From the NCBI GenBank assembly GCA_021850095.1, contig JAJZRX010000029.1:1-34950 (forward strand): a stretch of 34,950 bases of DNA, read 5' to 3'. This stretch comes from Deltaproteobacteria bacterium. GTDB lineage: Bacteria > Desulfobacterota > Desulfuromonadia > Geobacterales > Pseudopelobacteraceae. Below are positions 27,248-34,852 of this stretch, piece by piece. A program made the position numbers and the translations under genes. The stretch's first letter is position 1. The number at the start of each line of letters is the position of its first letter. The notes under the pieces were generated by a model. The model saw nothing but the letters and a program-made list of their open reading frames with translations. It was not told the origin of the DNA and did not search any database.

Positions 27248-27697
27248 TTACGAAAGCTTGATTTCAATTTTTTTAGGCTTGGCGTGTTCAGCCTTGGCCA
27301 AGGTGATCCGCATGATGCCGTCTTTGCACTCGGCAGAGATTTTTTCGGGATCAATGTCGACCGGCAGTTCCAGTGTGCGAGAAAATTTGCCGGAGCCCAG
27401 TTCTGAACGATGGACAATCTGGCCCTCCTTTTCGACAAACGGTTTACGCTCGCCGTTGATGGTGACAGTGTTCCGCAACACGGACAGATCGACATCTTTC
27501 GGATCAACGCCGGGAATCAAAGCCTCGATGTAGACATGCCCTTCATCCTCGCTGAAATTAACCAGCGGAAAACGGCGGGTCGTTACGGGCGAAAGGAACG
27601 TCGGTCCACCAGGTCGGCTGTAGCCGGCACCGCGAAACGCTTCGTCAATTTCCCTTCTCAAATTGTCCAGCTCTTTAAAAACATCCCAGGTTGCCAT
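27248..27697 (-). CDS. Hsp20/alpha-crystallin family small heat-shock protein (copy 3)
   Basis: 149 residues. N-terminal amphipathic helix (WDVFKELDNLRREIDEAF), then the alpha-crystallin domain (about 43-149; VYIEALIPGVDPKDVDLSVL, TVTINGERKPF, GIMRITLAKAEHAKPKKIEI). First gene of the hsp20 operon, with a strong AAAGGAGG ribosome site. It diverges from the rpoH-type gene at 27922, and its promoter carries the same AATTATCACC...TTGATTT block as that gene's promoter. Like other sHsps it should hold unfolded proteins for refolding by DnaK/ClpB. Confidence 0.95.
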   Translation of the reverse strand: MATWDVFKELDNLRREIDEAFRGAGYSRPGGPTFLSPVTTRRFPLVNFSEDEGHVYIEALIPGVDPKDVDLSVLRNTVTINGERKPFVEKEGQIVHRSELGSGKFSRTLELPVDIDPEKISAECKDGIMRITLAKAEHAKPKKIEIKLS

Positions 27698-27733
27698 ATG
27701 GATTACCTCCTTTCGTTGTGTGCTTCTGGTACA

Positions 27734-27762
27734 GTGATAAGCAGCCCTGTTTAAAAAATCAA
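27734..27762 (-). promoter_or_regulatory. Promoter of the hsp20 operon
   Basis: On the minus strand TTGATT (27757-27762) and TATCAC (27734-27739) lie 17 bp apart. The -35 is preceded by AATTATCACCCCCC (27777-27763 read in reverse). No sigma-32 -10 box of the CCCCAT type is evident. Confidence 0.45.
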
Positions 27763-27819
27763 GGGGGGGTGATAATTTGTGTGCTGTGCTTAAGGCGCTG
27801 GTATCATTGGTTATATATG

Positions 27820-27858
27820 AATTATCACCTTGATTTCAAAAACTGTTTTTGCTATATT
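27820..27858 (+). promoter_or_regulatory. Promoter of the rpoH-type gene with shared upstream motif
   Basis: TTGATT (27830-27835) and TATATT (27853-27858) lie 17 bp apart, a good sigma-70 match. AATTATCACC (27820-27829) directly precedes the -35, exactly as in the divergent hsp20 promoter. Confidence 0.55.
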
Positions 27859-27921
27859 TTTAGCAGTCGATGGTCGAGAGTGCTAGTTGTTGATTAATTA
27901 CTTACAACGTGGAGGTGCGTT

Positions 27922-28776
27922 ATGATAGCTCATTACCCTGTGATGGCTGACAGCCTGACCCTGTATCTGGCAGAAATTGGAAAATTTAAAATTCTGAACG
28001 AGGATGAAGAACGATTCCATGCCGAGAGATTCTTTCAGGAAAAGAATCTGGAATCGGCCCACACCCTCATTACCTCAAATTTACGCTATGTCGTAAAGGT
28101 CGCATCCGACTACCGCCGCTACGGCCTTAAAATGCTCGATCTGATTCAGGAGGGGAACATCGGACTGATGATGGCGGTTCGCAAGTTCAATCCGTACAAA
28201 GGTGTCCGTCTGATCTCGTATGCCGTATGGTGGATTCGGGCGTATATCCAGAATTACATCCTTTCGGCCTGGAGTCTGGTTAAGATAGGGACCACCCAGG
28301 CACAGCGGAAACTGTTTTACGGCTTGCGCAAAACAAAGGAAAAACTCCTCCAGATGACGGGAAATGACCCTGATGTTTCCGGAACTGCCCATATGCTTCA
28401 GGTTTCTGATCGGGATGTGTCCGAGATGGAACAGCGTATGAAAGGTGAAATATCACTTGACAGCCAGATTGAAGGAAATGAAGACATCACGGTGCTAGAA
28501 ACCATACCGGATGAAAGAATGAACCAGGAAGAAATGCTGGGCACCTATCAACAGGAGCATGAGTTGAAACGGCACGTCAAAAATGCATTGAAGGGACTGA
28601 ACGAAAAGGAGCGCTTTATCATCGAGCATCGGGTGACAAGTGACGACCCGCTTACGCTGCAGGACATAGCAGATCATTTTCAGATTTCGCGTGAACGGAT
28701 ACGGCAGATTGAAGAACGGGCTTTGTCCAAATTACGGAATATACTGGTTCCGCACATGGCGGTGCTGAAGGTGTGA
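27922..28776 (+). CDS. rpoH: RpoH-type heat-shock sigma factor
   Basis: 284 residues, the size of sigma-32. Region 2 is clear (SNLRYVVKVASDYRRYGLKM, DLIQEGNIGLMMAVRKFNP, YAVWWIRAYIQNYIL). An RpoH-box-like QRKLFYGLRKTKEKL follows. Region 4.2 at the C-terminus reads TLQDIADHFQISRERIRQIE. It directs RNA polymerase to heat-shock promoters. GGAGG lies before the ATG. It diverges from two hsp20 genes, which fits a heat-shock island. Its own promoter is sigma-70-like and shares a motif with the hsp20 promoter, so both may answer to a common DNA-binding protein. Confidence 0.92.
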   Translation: MIAHYPVMADSLTLYLAEIGKFKILNEDEERFHAERFFQEKNLESAHTLITSNLRYVVKVASDYRRYGLKMLDLIQEGNIGLMMAVRKFNPYKGVRLISYAVWWIRAYIQNYILSAWSLVKIGTTQAQRKLFYGLRKTKEKLLQMTGNDPDVSGTAHMLQVSDRDVSEMEQRMKGEISLDSQIEGNEDITVLETIPDERMNQEEMLGTYQQEHELKRHVKNALKGLNEKERFIIEHRVTSDDPLTLQDIADHFQISRERIRQIEERALSKLRNILVPHMAVLKV

Positions 28777-28784
28777 CCGATAGT

Positions 28785-28826
28785 GAAAAAAGAATCCGAT
28801 AACTGAAAAAAACAGTTATCGGATTC
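28785..28826 (-). terminator. Intrinsic terminator after tRNA-Arg
   Basis: GAATCCGATAACTG (28792-28805) pairs perfectly with CAGTTATCGGATTC (28813-28826), a 14-bp stem. Six As at 28785-28790 give a T-tract on the minus strand only. It may also protect the 3' end of the rpoH mRNA from the other side. Confidence 0.85.
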
Positions 28827-28835
28827 AATAAACTT

Positions 28836-28912
28836 TGGCGCGCTTGGAGAGATTCGAACTCCCGACCTACGGATTCGTAGTCCGTTGCTCTATCCAGCTG
28901 AGCTACAAGCGC
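28836..28912 (-). tRNA. tRNA-Arg (anticodon ACG)
   Basis: 77 bases including an encoded CCA. On the minus strand the acceptor stem is GCGCTTG/CAAGCGC, the D-loop contains AGCTGGATAGAGC, the anticodon stem is ACGGA/TCCGT around loop CTACGAA, and the T-arm has GGTTCGAAT-like sequence GAGTTCGAATCTC. Anticodon ACG, whose first base becomes inosine, reads CGU, CGC and CGA. A good promoter lies just upstream. Confidence 0.97.
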
Positions 28913-28924
28913 ATGGGAAAAGGA

Positions 28925-28953
28925 TTTATAGCTCAAAGCAGATCATTTATCAA
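28925..28953 (-). promoter_or_regulatory. Promoter of tRNA-Arg
   Basis: On the minus strand TTGATA (28948-28953) and TATAAA (28925-28930) lie 17 bp apart, placing the start a few bases before the mature tRNA. A further AATTATCAC copy (28970-28978, minus strand) lies upstream. Confidence 0.6.
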
Positions 28954-29075
28954 CTGTTTTTTTGATTTCGTGATAATTTTATTTTCGATCAGGTTAATAG
29001 TGCTACCCAAATCCCGCTGTTTCAGCTACTCTTGCCGCCATTCAGTATCCAATCATCATCAAGGGCAATCGGGTT

Positions 29076-29387
29076 ATGGATTATTTTATTGTCGAGGTCA
29101 GTGAGGCTGAAGCCAAGCGCGAACGGGACAAGTCACGCGATCTCCGCCGGAGTCGCTGGTGGCAGAATCGCCTGGCGCTGGGCATCTGCTATTACTGCAA
29201 TCAGAAATTTACGGCAGAGGAACTGACCATGGATCACCTGGTGCCGATTTCACGGGGCGGCAAGGCTTCCCGCAATAATGTCGTTCCGGCTTGCAAGGAA
29301 TGCAACAGCCGCAAGAAATACCTGCTTCCGATCGAGTGGGAGGAATTTATCAAACAGCATCGGGTTTCGGAGTCTGAAAGTGAGTGA
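29076..29387 (+). CDS. HNH endonuclease family protein
   Basis: 103 residues. The HNH/zinc fold is complete: CYYC (Cys38, Cys41), TMDHLVPISRGG with Asp53-His54, NNVVPACKECN (Cys73, Cys76, Asn77). A basic helix (about 12-30, EAKRERDKSRDLRRSRW) precedes it and may bind DNA. AAGGG lies upstream of the ATG. Small lone HNH proteins of this kind are nucleases of mostly unknown role. Its last 8 bases overlap the start of the HAD phosphatase gene, so the two are co-translated. It sits next to a tRNA gene, but no integrase or intron signs are visible. Confidence 0.9.
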   Translation: MDYFIVEVSEAEAKRERDKSRDLRRSRWWQNRLALGICYYCNQKFTAEELTMDHLVPISRGGKASRNNVVPACKECNSRKKYLLPIEWEEFIKQHRVSESESE

Positions 29388-30021
29388 ATTGAAAAGCCGC
29401 TACAAGGTTGTTATTTATGATTGCGACGGAGTGATTCTTGATTCGATCGAATCCAATTACATCTTCTACAACCGGGTGATGGAGTATCTGGAGCGTCCGC
29501 CGCTGGACCGCGGCGACCTGCAGGCCCGGCAGGTGCTGCACACCTATTCGTTCAATGACGTCATGGAGTATTTTTTCGCCGGGGATGTCTGCCGTGACGA
29601 GGCCTTTGCCTTTGCCAAGACGATTCATTACCGGGATCTGATGCCGTTCATGCGCATGGAGGATGGTTTTATCGATGCCCTCGACCGCCTGAAGGGGCAT
29701 GCCGCACTGGCGGTCTGTACCAACCGGGCAACGTCGATGGATATGATCATTGAGGATTTCGGTCTGTCGGGCTATTTTGAATGTGTGATGACCGCCTCGC
29801 AGGTGGCCAACCCCAAGCCGCATCCGGAACCGCTGCTGAAGGTTCTTGATCATTTCGGAATTGAGCCGCATGAAGCGCTCTTTGTCGGCGACGGCGCGGT
29901 TGACATGCAATCGGCCCTGGCGGCCGGCGTCCCCTTCATTTCCTACAAATCCCACCTGCCGGCCCTGGCCCGCATTCAGCATCACGCCGAGATTGTCCGG
30001 CATGTGTTTCCCATGGAATAA
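29380..30021 (+). CDS. HAD-superfamily phosphatase (phosphoglycolate-phosphatase-like)
   Basis: 213 residues from a GTG start at 29380, chosen for GGAG 7 bp upstream and because it overlaps the HNH gene by 8 bases. HAD motif I is YDCDGVILDS (nucleophile Asp14, Asp16), motif II is CTNRATS, motif III is the lysine in NPKPHPEPLLK, and motif IV is FVGDGAVDMQSA. A helical C1-type cap lies between motifs I and II. Substrates may be small phosphorylated metabolites such as phosphoglycolate or pyrophosphate; the overlap with a nuclease also allows a DNA 3'-phosphatase role, which is only inference. A strong terminator follows. Confidence 0.88.
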   Translation: MSELKSRYKVVIYDCDGVILDSIESNYIFYNRVMEYLERPPLDRGDLQARQVLHTYSFNDVMEYFFAGDVCRDEAFAFAKTIHYRDLMPFMRMEDGFIDALDRLKGHAALAVCTNRATSMDMIIEDFGLSGYFECVMTASQVANPKPHPEPLLKVLDHFGIEPHEALFVGDGAVDMQSALAAGVPFISYKSHLPALARIQHHAEIVRHVFPME

Positions 30022-30025
30022 TCGC

Positions 30026-30066
30026 AAAAAAGCTCCCTGGTCGAAGCGAACAGGGAGCTTTTTTTT
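30026..30066. terminator. Bidirectional terminator between the HAD gene and the hydrolase gene
   Basis: AAAAAAGCTCCCTG (30026-30039) pairs with CAGGGAGCTTTTTT (30051-30064). T-tracts lie on both strands, serving the converging genes. Confidence 0.9.
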
Positions 30067-30080
30067 CGGGAATAAGAACT

Positions 30081-30647
30081 CTATCTGACCAGCTTTGACA
30101 GCTTTTTGAATTCCTCCGTACCGGCCACTTTCAGTAGCTGAAAGAGAACCGATTCGGTACAGGTCGTCACGGCTCCGGCCAGGCTCATGGCTTCAACGGC
30201 GGTCTGCCAGTTCTGCTTGCTGCGGCTCATGACGGCGTCCTTGACCAGATGCACGTCAAAGCCGGCTTCGCGCAGCTCGATCACGGTTTGCAGTACGCAG
30301 ACATGGGTTTCCATGCCGGTGATGACCACCTGGGTGCGCCCGGTTTCCTTGAGCTTGGCCACGAATTCGGCACTGCCGCAACTGCTGAAGGTCATCTTTT
30401 CGTAACAGGGGGCGTCGCCGGTCTTCTCTTTCAACTCCGGCAGGGTTGCCCCCAGTCCCTTGACATACTGCTCGGTCACCAGTACCGGCACCTTCAGTTC
30501 GTTGGCGGCTTCCAGCAGAATGCCGATGTTTTTGACCAGACGGCGCAGCACCTTCTCATCCATCGCCAGACAGAGCTTCTCCTGCACATCGATCACCACC
30601 AGCACAGCCTTGTCCCGCTCCAGAAAAAACTTATCCTTTAGTGACAT
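30081..30647 (-). CDS. Isochorismatase-like cysteine hydrolase
   Basis: 188 residues. The catalytic triad of the family is visible: Asp20 in LVVIDVQEKL, Lys84 in CYEKMTFSS and Cys117 in TGMETHVCVLQT. THVCV and the preceding cis-peptide region match the YcaC-like subgroup. Substrates in the family range from isochorismate to amides, so none is assigned. AAGGAG lies before the ATG. It follows ntrC by 16 bp and is probably in the same transcript as dusB-ntrB-ntrC, which hints at a nitrogen-related amide hydrolase; this is weak inference. Confidence 0.9.
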   Translation of the reverse strand: MSLKDKFFLERDKAVLVVIDVQEKLCLAMDEKVLRRLVKNIGILLEAANELKVPVLVTEQYVKGLGATLPELKEKTGDAPCYEKMTFSSCGSAEFVAKLKETGRTQVVITGMETHVCVLQTVIELREAGFDVHLVKDAVMSRSKQNWQTAVEAMSLAGAVTTCTESVLFQLLKVAGTEEFKKLSKLVR

Positions 30648-30663
30648 AACACGCTCCTTTCGA

Positions 30664-32118
30664 TCAATCCCGTTTAAGTTCGATTCCCAGTTCCGTTATC
30701 TTCTTGCGCAGCGTATTGCGGTTGATGCCGAGGATGTCGGCCGCCTTGACCTGATTCCAGCGGGTTTTTTCAAGGATGAAGCGGATCAGGGGGCGTTCGA
30801 CCTGCTCCAGCACCATGGTGTGGATATCACCCTTGTCAAGCTTTTCAACCCCGTTCAGGCAGGTGCGCAGCTTCATATCGACCAGGGTCTCCAGTGATGT
30901 TTCCGGTGCGGCGGGCTGTAAACCGGCCTCGCTCGTCACGACCGCCTGGGACAGCCCCTCAAAATCGTGAGCGGTCAAGAGCGGATCGTTGGAAAGGATG
31001 ACCGCCCGCTTGATCGTGTTTTCCAGTTCGCGCACGTTGCCGGGCCAGGAGTGTGCAGACAGCAACACCAGTGCTTCATCGCTCAACCGTTTGGGAGCAA
31101 CGGACATTTCGGTGCAGGAGCGGGTCAGGAAATACTGGGCCAGATCCGGAATGTCTTCACGCCGCTCCCGCAGTGGTGCCAGCATGATCGGCACGACGTT
31201 CAGGCGATAATACAGATCCTCGCGAAACTCCTTCTGGCGTACCTTCTCTACCAGCGCCTGGTTGGTGGCGGCCACGATGCGCACGTCCACCGGAATATTC
31301 TGGTTCCCGCCGATCCGGGTGACTTCCTGCTCCTGCAGCACCCGCAGGATCTTGGCCTGCAGATCCAGAGGCATGTCGCCGATCTCATCCAGAAAAAGTG
31401 TTCCGTGGTTGGCCTGCTCGAACTTGCCCTGCTTGCGTTCCCCGGCTCCGGTATAAGCCCCCTTTTCGGAGCCGAACAGCTCGCTCTCCAGCAGGTCGCG
31501 CGGGATGGCGGCACAGTTGATCGCCACAAACGGTTTGCCGAGGCGGGCCGAGTTGAAATGCACCGCCCGTGCCACCAGCTCCTTGCCGGTTCCGGACTCA
31601 CCCTGGATCAGTACCGTGACGTCGCTGACCGCCACCTTGCCGATGGTTTTGTAAACCTCACGCATGGCAGGTGAATTGCCGACGATATTTTTTTCGACCT
31701 GGTAGCGCTCCTTCAGTTCCTGCTTCAGCGACGAAACCTGTCCGGCAATCTCGCGGGCCCGGGCGACCTTCTCGATGATGGCGTCGATCACGTCCAGATC
31801 GAAGGGCTTGGTGATATAGTCGTAGGCGCCGCGCTTCATGGCCTCGACCGCGTTTTTCATGCTGGCTTCGGCGGTCATGATCACCACCAGCAGATCGCTT
31901 TTCAGCTCACGCACCTTATCCAGCAGGTCGAGCCCGTTTATGCCCGGCATCTTGATGTCCAGAATGGCCAGGTCATAGCAGTTGTCCTTGATCAGTTCCA
32001 GCGCCTGGCGGCCATCGTGGGCCAGGTCCACGCTGAAACCCTTGCGTTTGAGCGCCTTTGAAAGCACCCAGCGCATACTCTCTTCGTCATCAGCTACCAG
32101 TATTCGTGTCAGCGGCAT
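30664..32118 (-). CDS. ntrC: NtrC-type sigma-54-dependent response regulator
   Basis: 484 residues. REC domain with Asp54 (LDIKMPG) and Lys104 (ITKPF), AAA+ domain with Walker A GESGTGKE (173-180), sigma-54 contact loop GAYTGA (220-225; the common form is GAFTGA), Walker [15 protein letters not shown], and a C-terminal Fis-type HTH (about 450-484, [17 protein letters not shown]). It activates sigma-54 promoters for nitrogen assimilation after phosphorylation by NtrB. GAGG lies before the ATG. It follows ntrB by 73 bp. Confidence 0.95.
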   Translation of the reverse strand: MPLTRILVADDEESMRWVLSKALKRKGFSVDLAHDGRQALELIKDNCYDLAILDIKMPGINGLDLLDKVRELKSDLLVVIMTAEASMKNAVEAMKRGAYDYITKPFDLDVIDAIIEKVARAREIAGQVSSLKQELKERYQVEKNIVGNSPAMREVYKTIGKVAVSDVTVLIQGESGTGKELVARAVHFNSARLGKPFVAINCAAIPRDLLESELFGSEKGAYTGAGERKQGKFEQANHGTLFLDEIGDMPLDLQAKILRVLQEQEVTRIGGNQNIPVDVRIVAATNQALVEKVRQKEFREDLYYRLNVVPIMLAPLRERREDIPDLAQYFLTRSCTEMSVAPKRLSDEALVLLSAHSWPGNVRELENTIKRAVILSNDPLLTAHDFEGLSQAVVTSEAGLQPAAPETSLETLVDMKLRTCLNGVEKLDKGDIHTMVLEQVERPLIRFILEKTRWNQVKAADILGINRNTLRKKITELGIELKRD

Positions 32119-32191
32119 ATAATCCTCATGTTGTTGAATCAGGGGCGAAAAATCACCTTACCCCTCACTCGTTACTCATTCAAACGTGTAT

Positions 32192-33286
32192 TTACTGTAC
32201 CAACGGTAGCAGTACCGTGAATTTGGTCCCGTGTCCCGGATCCGATTCAACCTTGATCATACCGCGATGCTCCGAAACGATCTTGTGGCAGATGGTCAGA
32301 CCCAGCCCGGTACCGCCCGACTTGGTGCTGAAAAAGGGGGTCCATATGTTTTCCAGGTCCTCGGGGGGGATGCCGGGGCCGTCATCGCTGATCTCGATTG
32401 CAACCATGCGCGAGCGGCGCTCATTCTGGGCCATGCGATAATCCGAAAGTACCCGGCTGGATACGGTCAGGCGGCCGTCGACGCCCATGGCATCGATGGC
32501 GTTGCAGATCAGGTTCAGAAACAGCCGGGTCAGCAGCTCCTCATCGGCCATGATATCCGGTATGCTGGGATCAAAATGCTGAATGAAGGCTATCTGGCGG
32601 CCGGCCACGGCCTGGCGCTGCAGTAGCAGAATGTCGCCCAATATCTGGTGCAGATTGATCGGAACCAATTTCAGTCTGCGTGGTGAGGCCAGTTCCAGCA
32701 ATTCGCGGATGATGTGGTCGATGCGCTCGGTTTCACGGATCATGACCCGGGTATACTCAAGCATTTCGCTTTCCGGCTCGAACTCCCGCTCTAGTAGCTG
32801 AGCGGCTCCCTTGATGCCCCCCAGCGGGTTTTTGACCTCGTGGGCCAGGCCGGCAGCCAGCGTGCCCAGGGTTGAAAGCCGGTCGGCCTGACGTACCGCC
32901 GCCTCCAGTTCGCGAATATAGGTGATGTCCTTGAGCGTCAGTATGGCGCCGATGTTCTCGCCGCTCCCCTCGACCAGCGGATAGCAGGTGACCGCCACCG
33001 GAGTGATCCGGCCGGTGGAGCGGACAACCACGTTTTCCTGGTCCGAGATCGTAATCCCGGTGCGGATCGTTTTATCAACCATCTCCAGCAGCGTTGTTTC
33101 CAGGGCGAACAGTTTTCTGAATTCGGCGCCTTGGGCCTGTTTTTTTGAAAAGCCGGTGATCTCCTCGGCCGCCGGGTTGCAGAGCGTGATCAGGCCGCTG
33201 CTGGCGACGACAATCACGCCGTCGCCGACGCTGTCGATCACGGTGGCATAATAATCGTCACGCTGTTGTTGTAGGTGGTCAGTCAT
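32192..33286 (-). CDS. glnL: NtrB-type (GlnL) PAS sensor histidine kinase
   Basis: 364 residues, soluble, without membrane segments. PAS domain (about 12-120, GVIVVASSGLITLCNPAAEE), HisKA with GLAHEVKNPLGG (His149), HATPase_c with N box LFLNLICNAIDAMG, G1 DDGPGIP and G2 GGTGLGLTI. The HEVKNPLGGIKGAAQLL box is characteristic of NtrB. It should phosphorylate NtrC in response to nitrogen status through PII. Only 3 bp separate it from the dusB stop codon, and its own ribosome site is weak, so translation is probably coupled to dusB, as in the enteric dusB-linked regulatory operons. Confidence 0.94.
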   Translation of the reverse strand: MTDHLQQQRDDYYATVIDSVGDGVIVVASSGLITLCNPAAEEITGFSKKQAQGAEFRKLFALETTLLEMVDKTIRTGITISDQENVVVRSTGRITPVAVTCYPLVEGSGENIGAILTLKDITYIRELEAAVRQADRLSTLGTLAAGLAHEVKNPLGGIKGAAQLLEREFEPESEMLEYTRVMIRETERIDHIIRELLELASPRRLKLVPINLHQILGDILLLQRQAVAGRQIAFIQHFDPSIPDIMADEELLTRLFLNLICNAIDAMGVDGRLTVSSRVLSDYRMAQNERRSRMVAIEISDDGPGIPPEDLENIWTPFFSTKSGGTGLGLTICHKIVSEHRGMIKVESDPGHGTKFTVLLPLVQ

Positions 33287-33289
33287 GTT

Positions 33290-34282
33290 CTAACCGGTCG
33301 TGGTGGTGATGGTGTCGCCAGCGGCGCGAATCTTCTCGGTCAGCGCCAGAATGTCGGCGGCCGAATGGGCCGAATTGGCCGCCCGGCGGATGTCGGAAGC
33401 GCCCGCGAAGCCTCTGGCGTACCAGCCGATATGTTTTTTCATCTCCCTGATTGCCACCGCTTCGCCGAATTCTTCCGTGAAAAGTGCCAGATGGTCGGCG
33501 ATCATATCAGCCCGTTCGGCGGTGCTGACCGGGCTGCAGTGGCCCTGCTTCGACAGTTCGATCGTCTGGCGGAAAATCCAGGGGTTGCCCAGCGCTCCGC
33601 GGGCGATCATGATGCCGTCGCAGCCGGTTTCATGCAGCATGCGTCTGCAATCAGCGGCGCTGAACAGATCGCCGCTGCCCAGAACCGGTATTGAAAGAGC
33701 GGCTTTGATCAGGCGGATCTGATCCCAGTCGGCCTGGCCGGAAAACATCTGGCTGCGGCTGCGGGGATGCAGCGTCACGGCATCGCACCCTTCGGCTTCG
33801 GCAATCCGGGCGATCTGGGGGTAAACATCGTCGCCGCAATGCCATCCCGAGCGGATCTTGATCGTCAGCGGAAGCCTGGTGGCGGCACGTACGGCCCGGA
33901 CGATGGTGGCAACCTTGAGCGGATCCTGCAGCAAAGCGCTGCCGGCGCCGGTGCCGACCACCTTGCGCACCGGACAGCCCATGTTGATATCCAGCAGATC
34001 GCCGTAGCCTTCCACCATGCGAGCCGCTTCAGCCAGATCGGCCGGCTTGTCGCCGAACAGCTGTATGCCGAGCGGCCGGTCTTCATCGCAGCTTTTCAGC
34101 AGCGCCAGGGTCTTCAGCCCTTCACGCACCAGTCCGTTGACGCTGACCATCTCGGTAAAGGCCAGTGAAGCCCCCAGTCGTCGACAGATCAACCGGAAGG
34201 GCAGATTGGTAATTCCGGCCAGCGGGGCAAGCACGACGTTGTGCGCCACGGTCAAACTGCCGATAGTTAATGATTTTAGCAT
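33290..34282 (-). CDS. dusB: tRNA-dihydrouridine synthase DusB
   Basis: 330 residues. FMN-binding TIM barrel with LAPLAGITNLPFR near the N-terminus, catalytic Cys103 in DINMGCPVRKVV, KIRSGW, VTLHPRSRSQMFSG, GSGDLF and the closing IARGALGNPWIF. A C-terminal helical tRNA-binding domain follows. It reduces specific uridines in the tRNA D-loop. The ATG at 34282 is preferred because the fold opens with MLKSLTIGSL; a TTG 7 codons upstream is possible. Neither has a strong ribosome site. Head gene of the dusB-ntrB-ntrC unit. Confidence 0.94.
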   Translation of the reverse strand: MLKSLTIGSLTVAHNVVLAPLAGITNLPFRLICRRLGASLAFTEMVSVNGLVREGLKTLALLKSCDEDRPLGIQLFGDKPADLAEAARMVEGYGDLLDINMGCPVRKVVGTGAGSALLQDPLKVATIVRAVRAATRLPLTIKIRSGWHCGDDVYPQIARIAEAEGCDAVTLHPRSRSQMFSGQADWDQIRLIKAALSIPVLGSGDLFSAADCRRMLHETGCDGIMIARGALGNPWIFRQTIELSKQGHCSPVSTAERADMIADHLALFTEEFGEAVAIREMKKHIGWYARGFAGASDIRRAANSAHSAADILALTEKIRAAGDTITTTTG

Positions 34283-34393
34283 GATACACACTGGTGGCGG
34301 CAACGGGAAGGGTAGAAAAGGGATCGAGTCTGCCTAAATTTTGGGCATTTTAGCACAGGCGTTACAAATGGCAAGGTAAAATTTATATTTCTG

Positions 34394-34422
34394 TTGCCAA
34401 TCGCAAGAAATCCGTTTTAAAT
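34394..34422 (+). promoter_or_regulatory. Candidate promoter for tatA
   Basis: TTGCCA (34394-34399) and TTAAAT (34417-34422) lie 17 bp apart, about 38 bp before the tatA ATG. The -35 box is good, the -10 moderate. Confidence 0.4.
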
Positions 34423-34460
34423 GATGATCGTATTCAGAAAGCACACACAGGAGAAAAGAG

Positions 34461-34748
34461 ATGTTTGGAATCGGCATGCCGGAAATGATCGTCATTTTGG
34501 TGATCGCCCTGATCGTGATCGGACCGCAAAAACTGCCCGAATTAGCCAAATCGCTGGGTAAGGGGTTGGCCGAATTCAAGAAGGCCTCGGAAGACTTCCA
34601 GAAGAATGTTCAGGAAGAATCCCGCCGGAGCGAAGAAAAGGAAACCGTTTCCCAGCAGGTTGCAGCGGCTGAAACAGCGTCCGTGGATACTGCCGCCAAG
34701 CCGGATCAGGCTACAGCTGCAGAGAAACAGGAGAACCGTCCGTCCTGA
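34461..34748 (+). CDS. tatA: Twin-arginine translocase subunit TatA
   Basis: 95 residues. A single N-terminal membrane helix (MPEMIVILVIALIVIGPQKL) with the FG hinge-like PQKLPEL is followed by an amphipathic helix (AKSLGKGLAEFKKASEDF) and a charged, Ala/Glu-rich tail. TatA polymerises to form the pore of the Tat pathway, which exports folded, often cofactor-containing proteins. AGGAGA lies upstream of the ATG. It stands alone with its own terminator; tatB and tatC are not in the window. TatA is preferred over TatB because of the short tail and Gln before KLPEL. Confidence 0.93.
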   Translation: MFGIGMPEMIVILVIALIVIGPQKLPELAKSLGKGLAEFKKASEDFQKNVQEESRRSEEKETVSQQVAAAETASVDTAAKPDQATAAEKQENRPS

Positions 34749-34770
34749 CGCTGTCGCGACTGGTCAGGTT

Positions 34771-34811
34771 ACAAAAGAGGGGGATGCTTACGAAGCATCC
34801 CCCTCTTTTGT
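34771..34811. terminator. Bidirectional terminator after tatA
   Basis: ACAAAAGAGGGGGATGCTT (34771-34789) pairs perfectly with the segment at 34793-34811, a 19-bp stem with a 3-base loop. A- and T-rich bases flank it on both sides, serving tatA and the converging gene at the right edge. Confidence 0.9.
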
Positions 34812-34852
34812 GTTGTAAGGGGCCGGAATGTTATCCGGTCACAAAACAGGCC

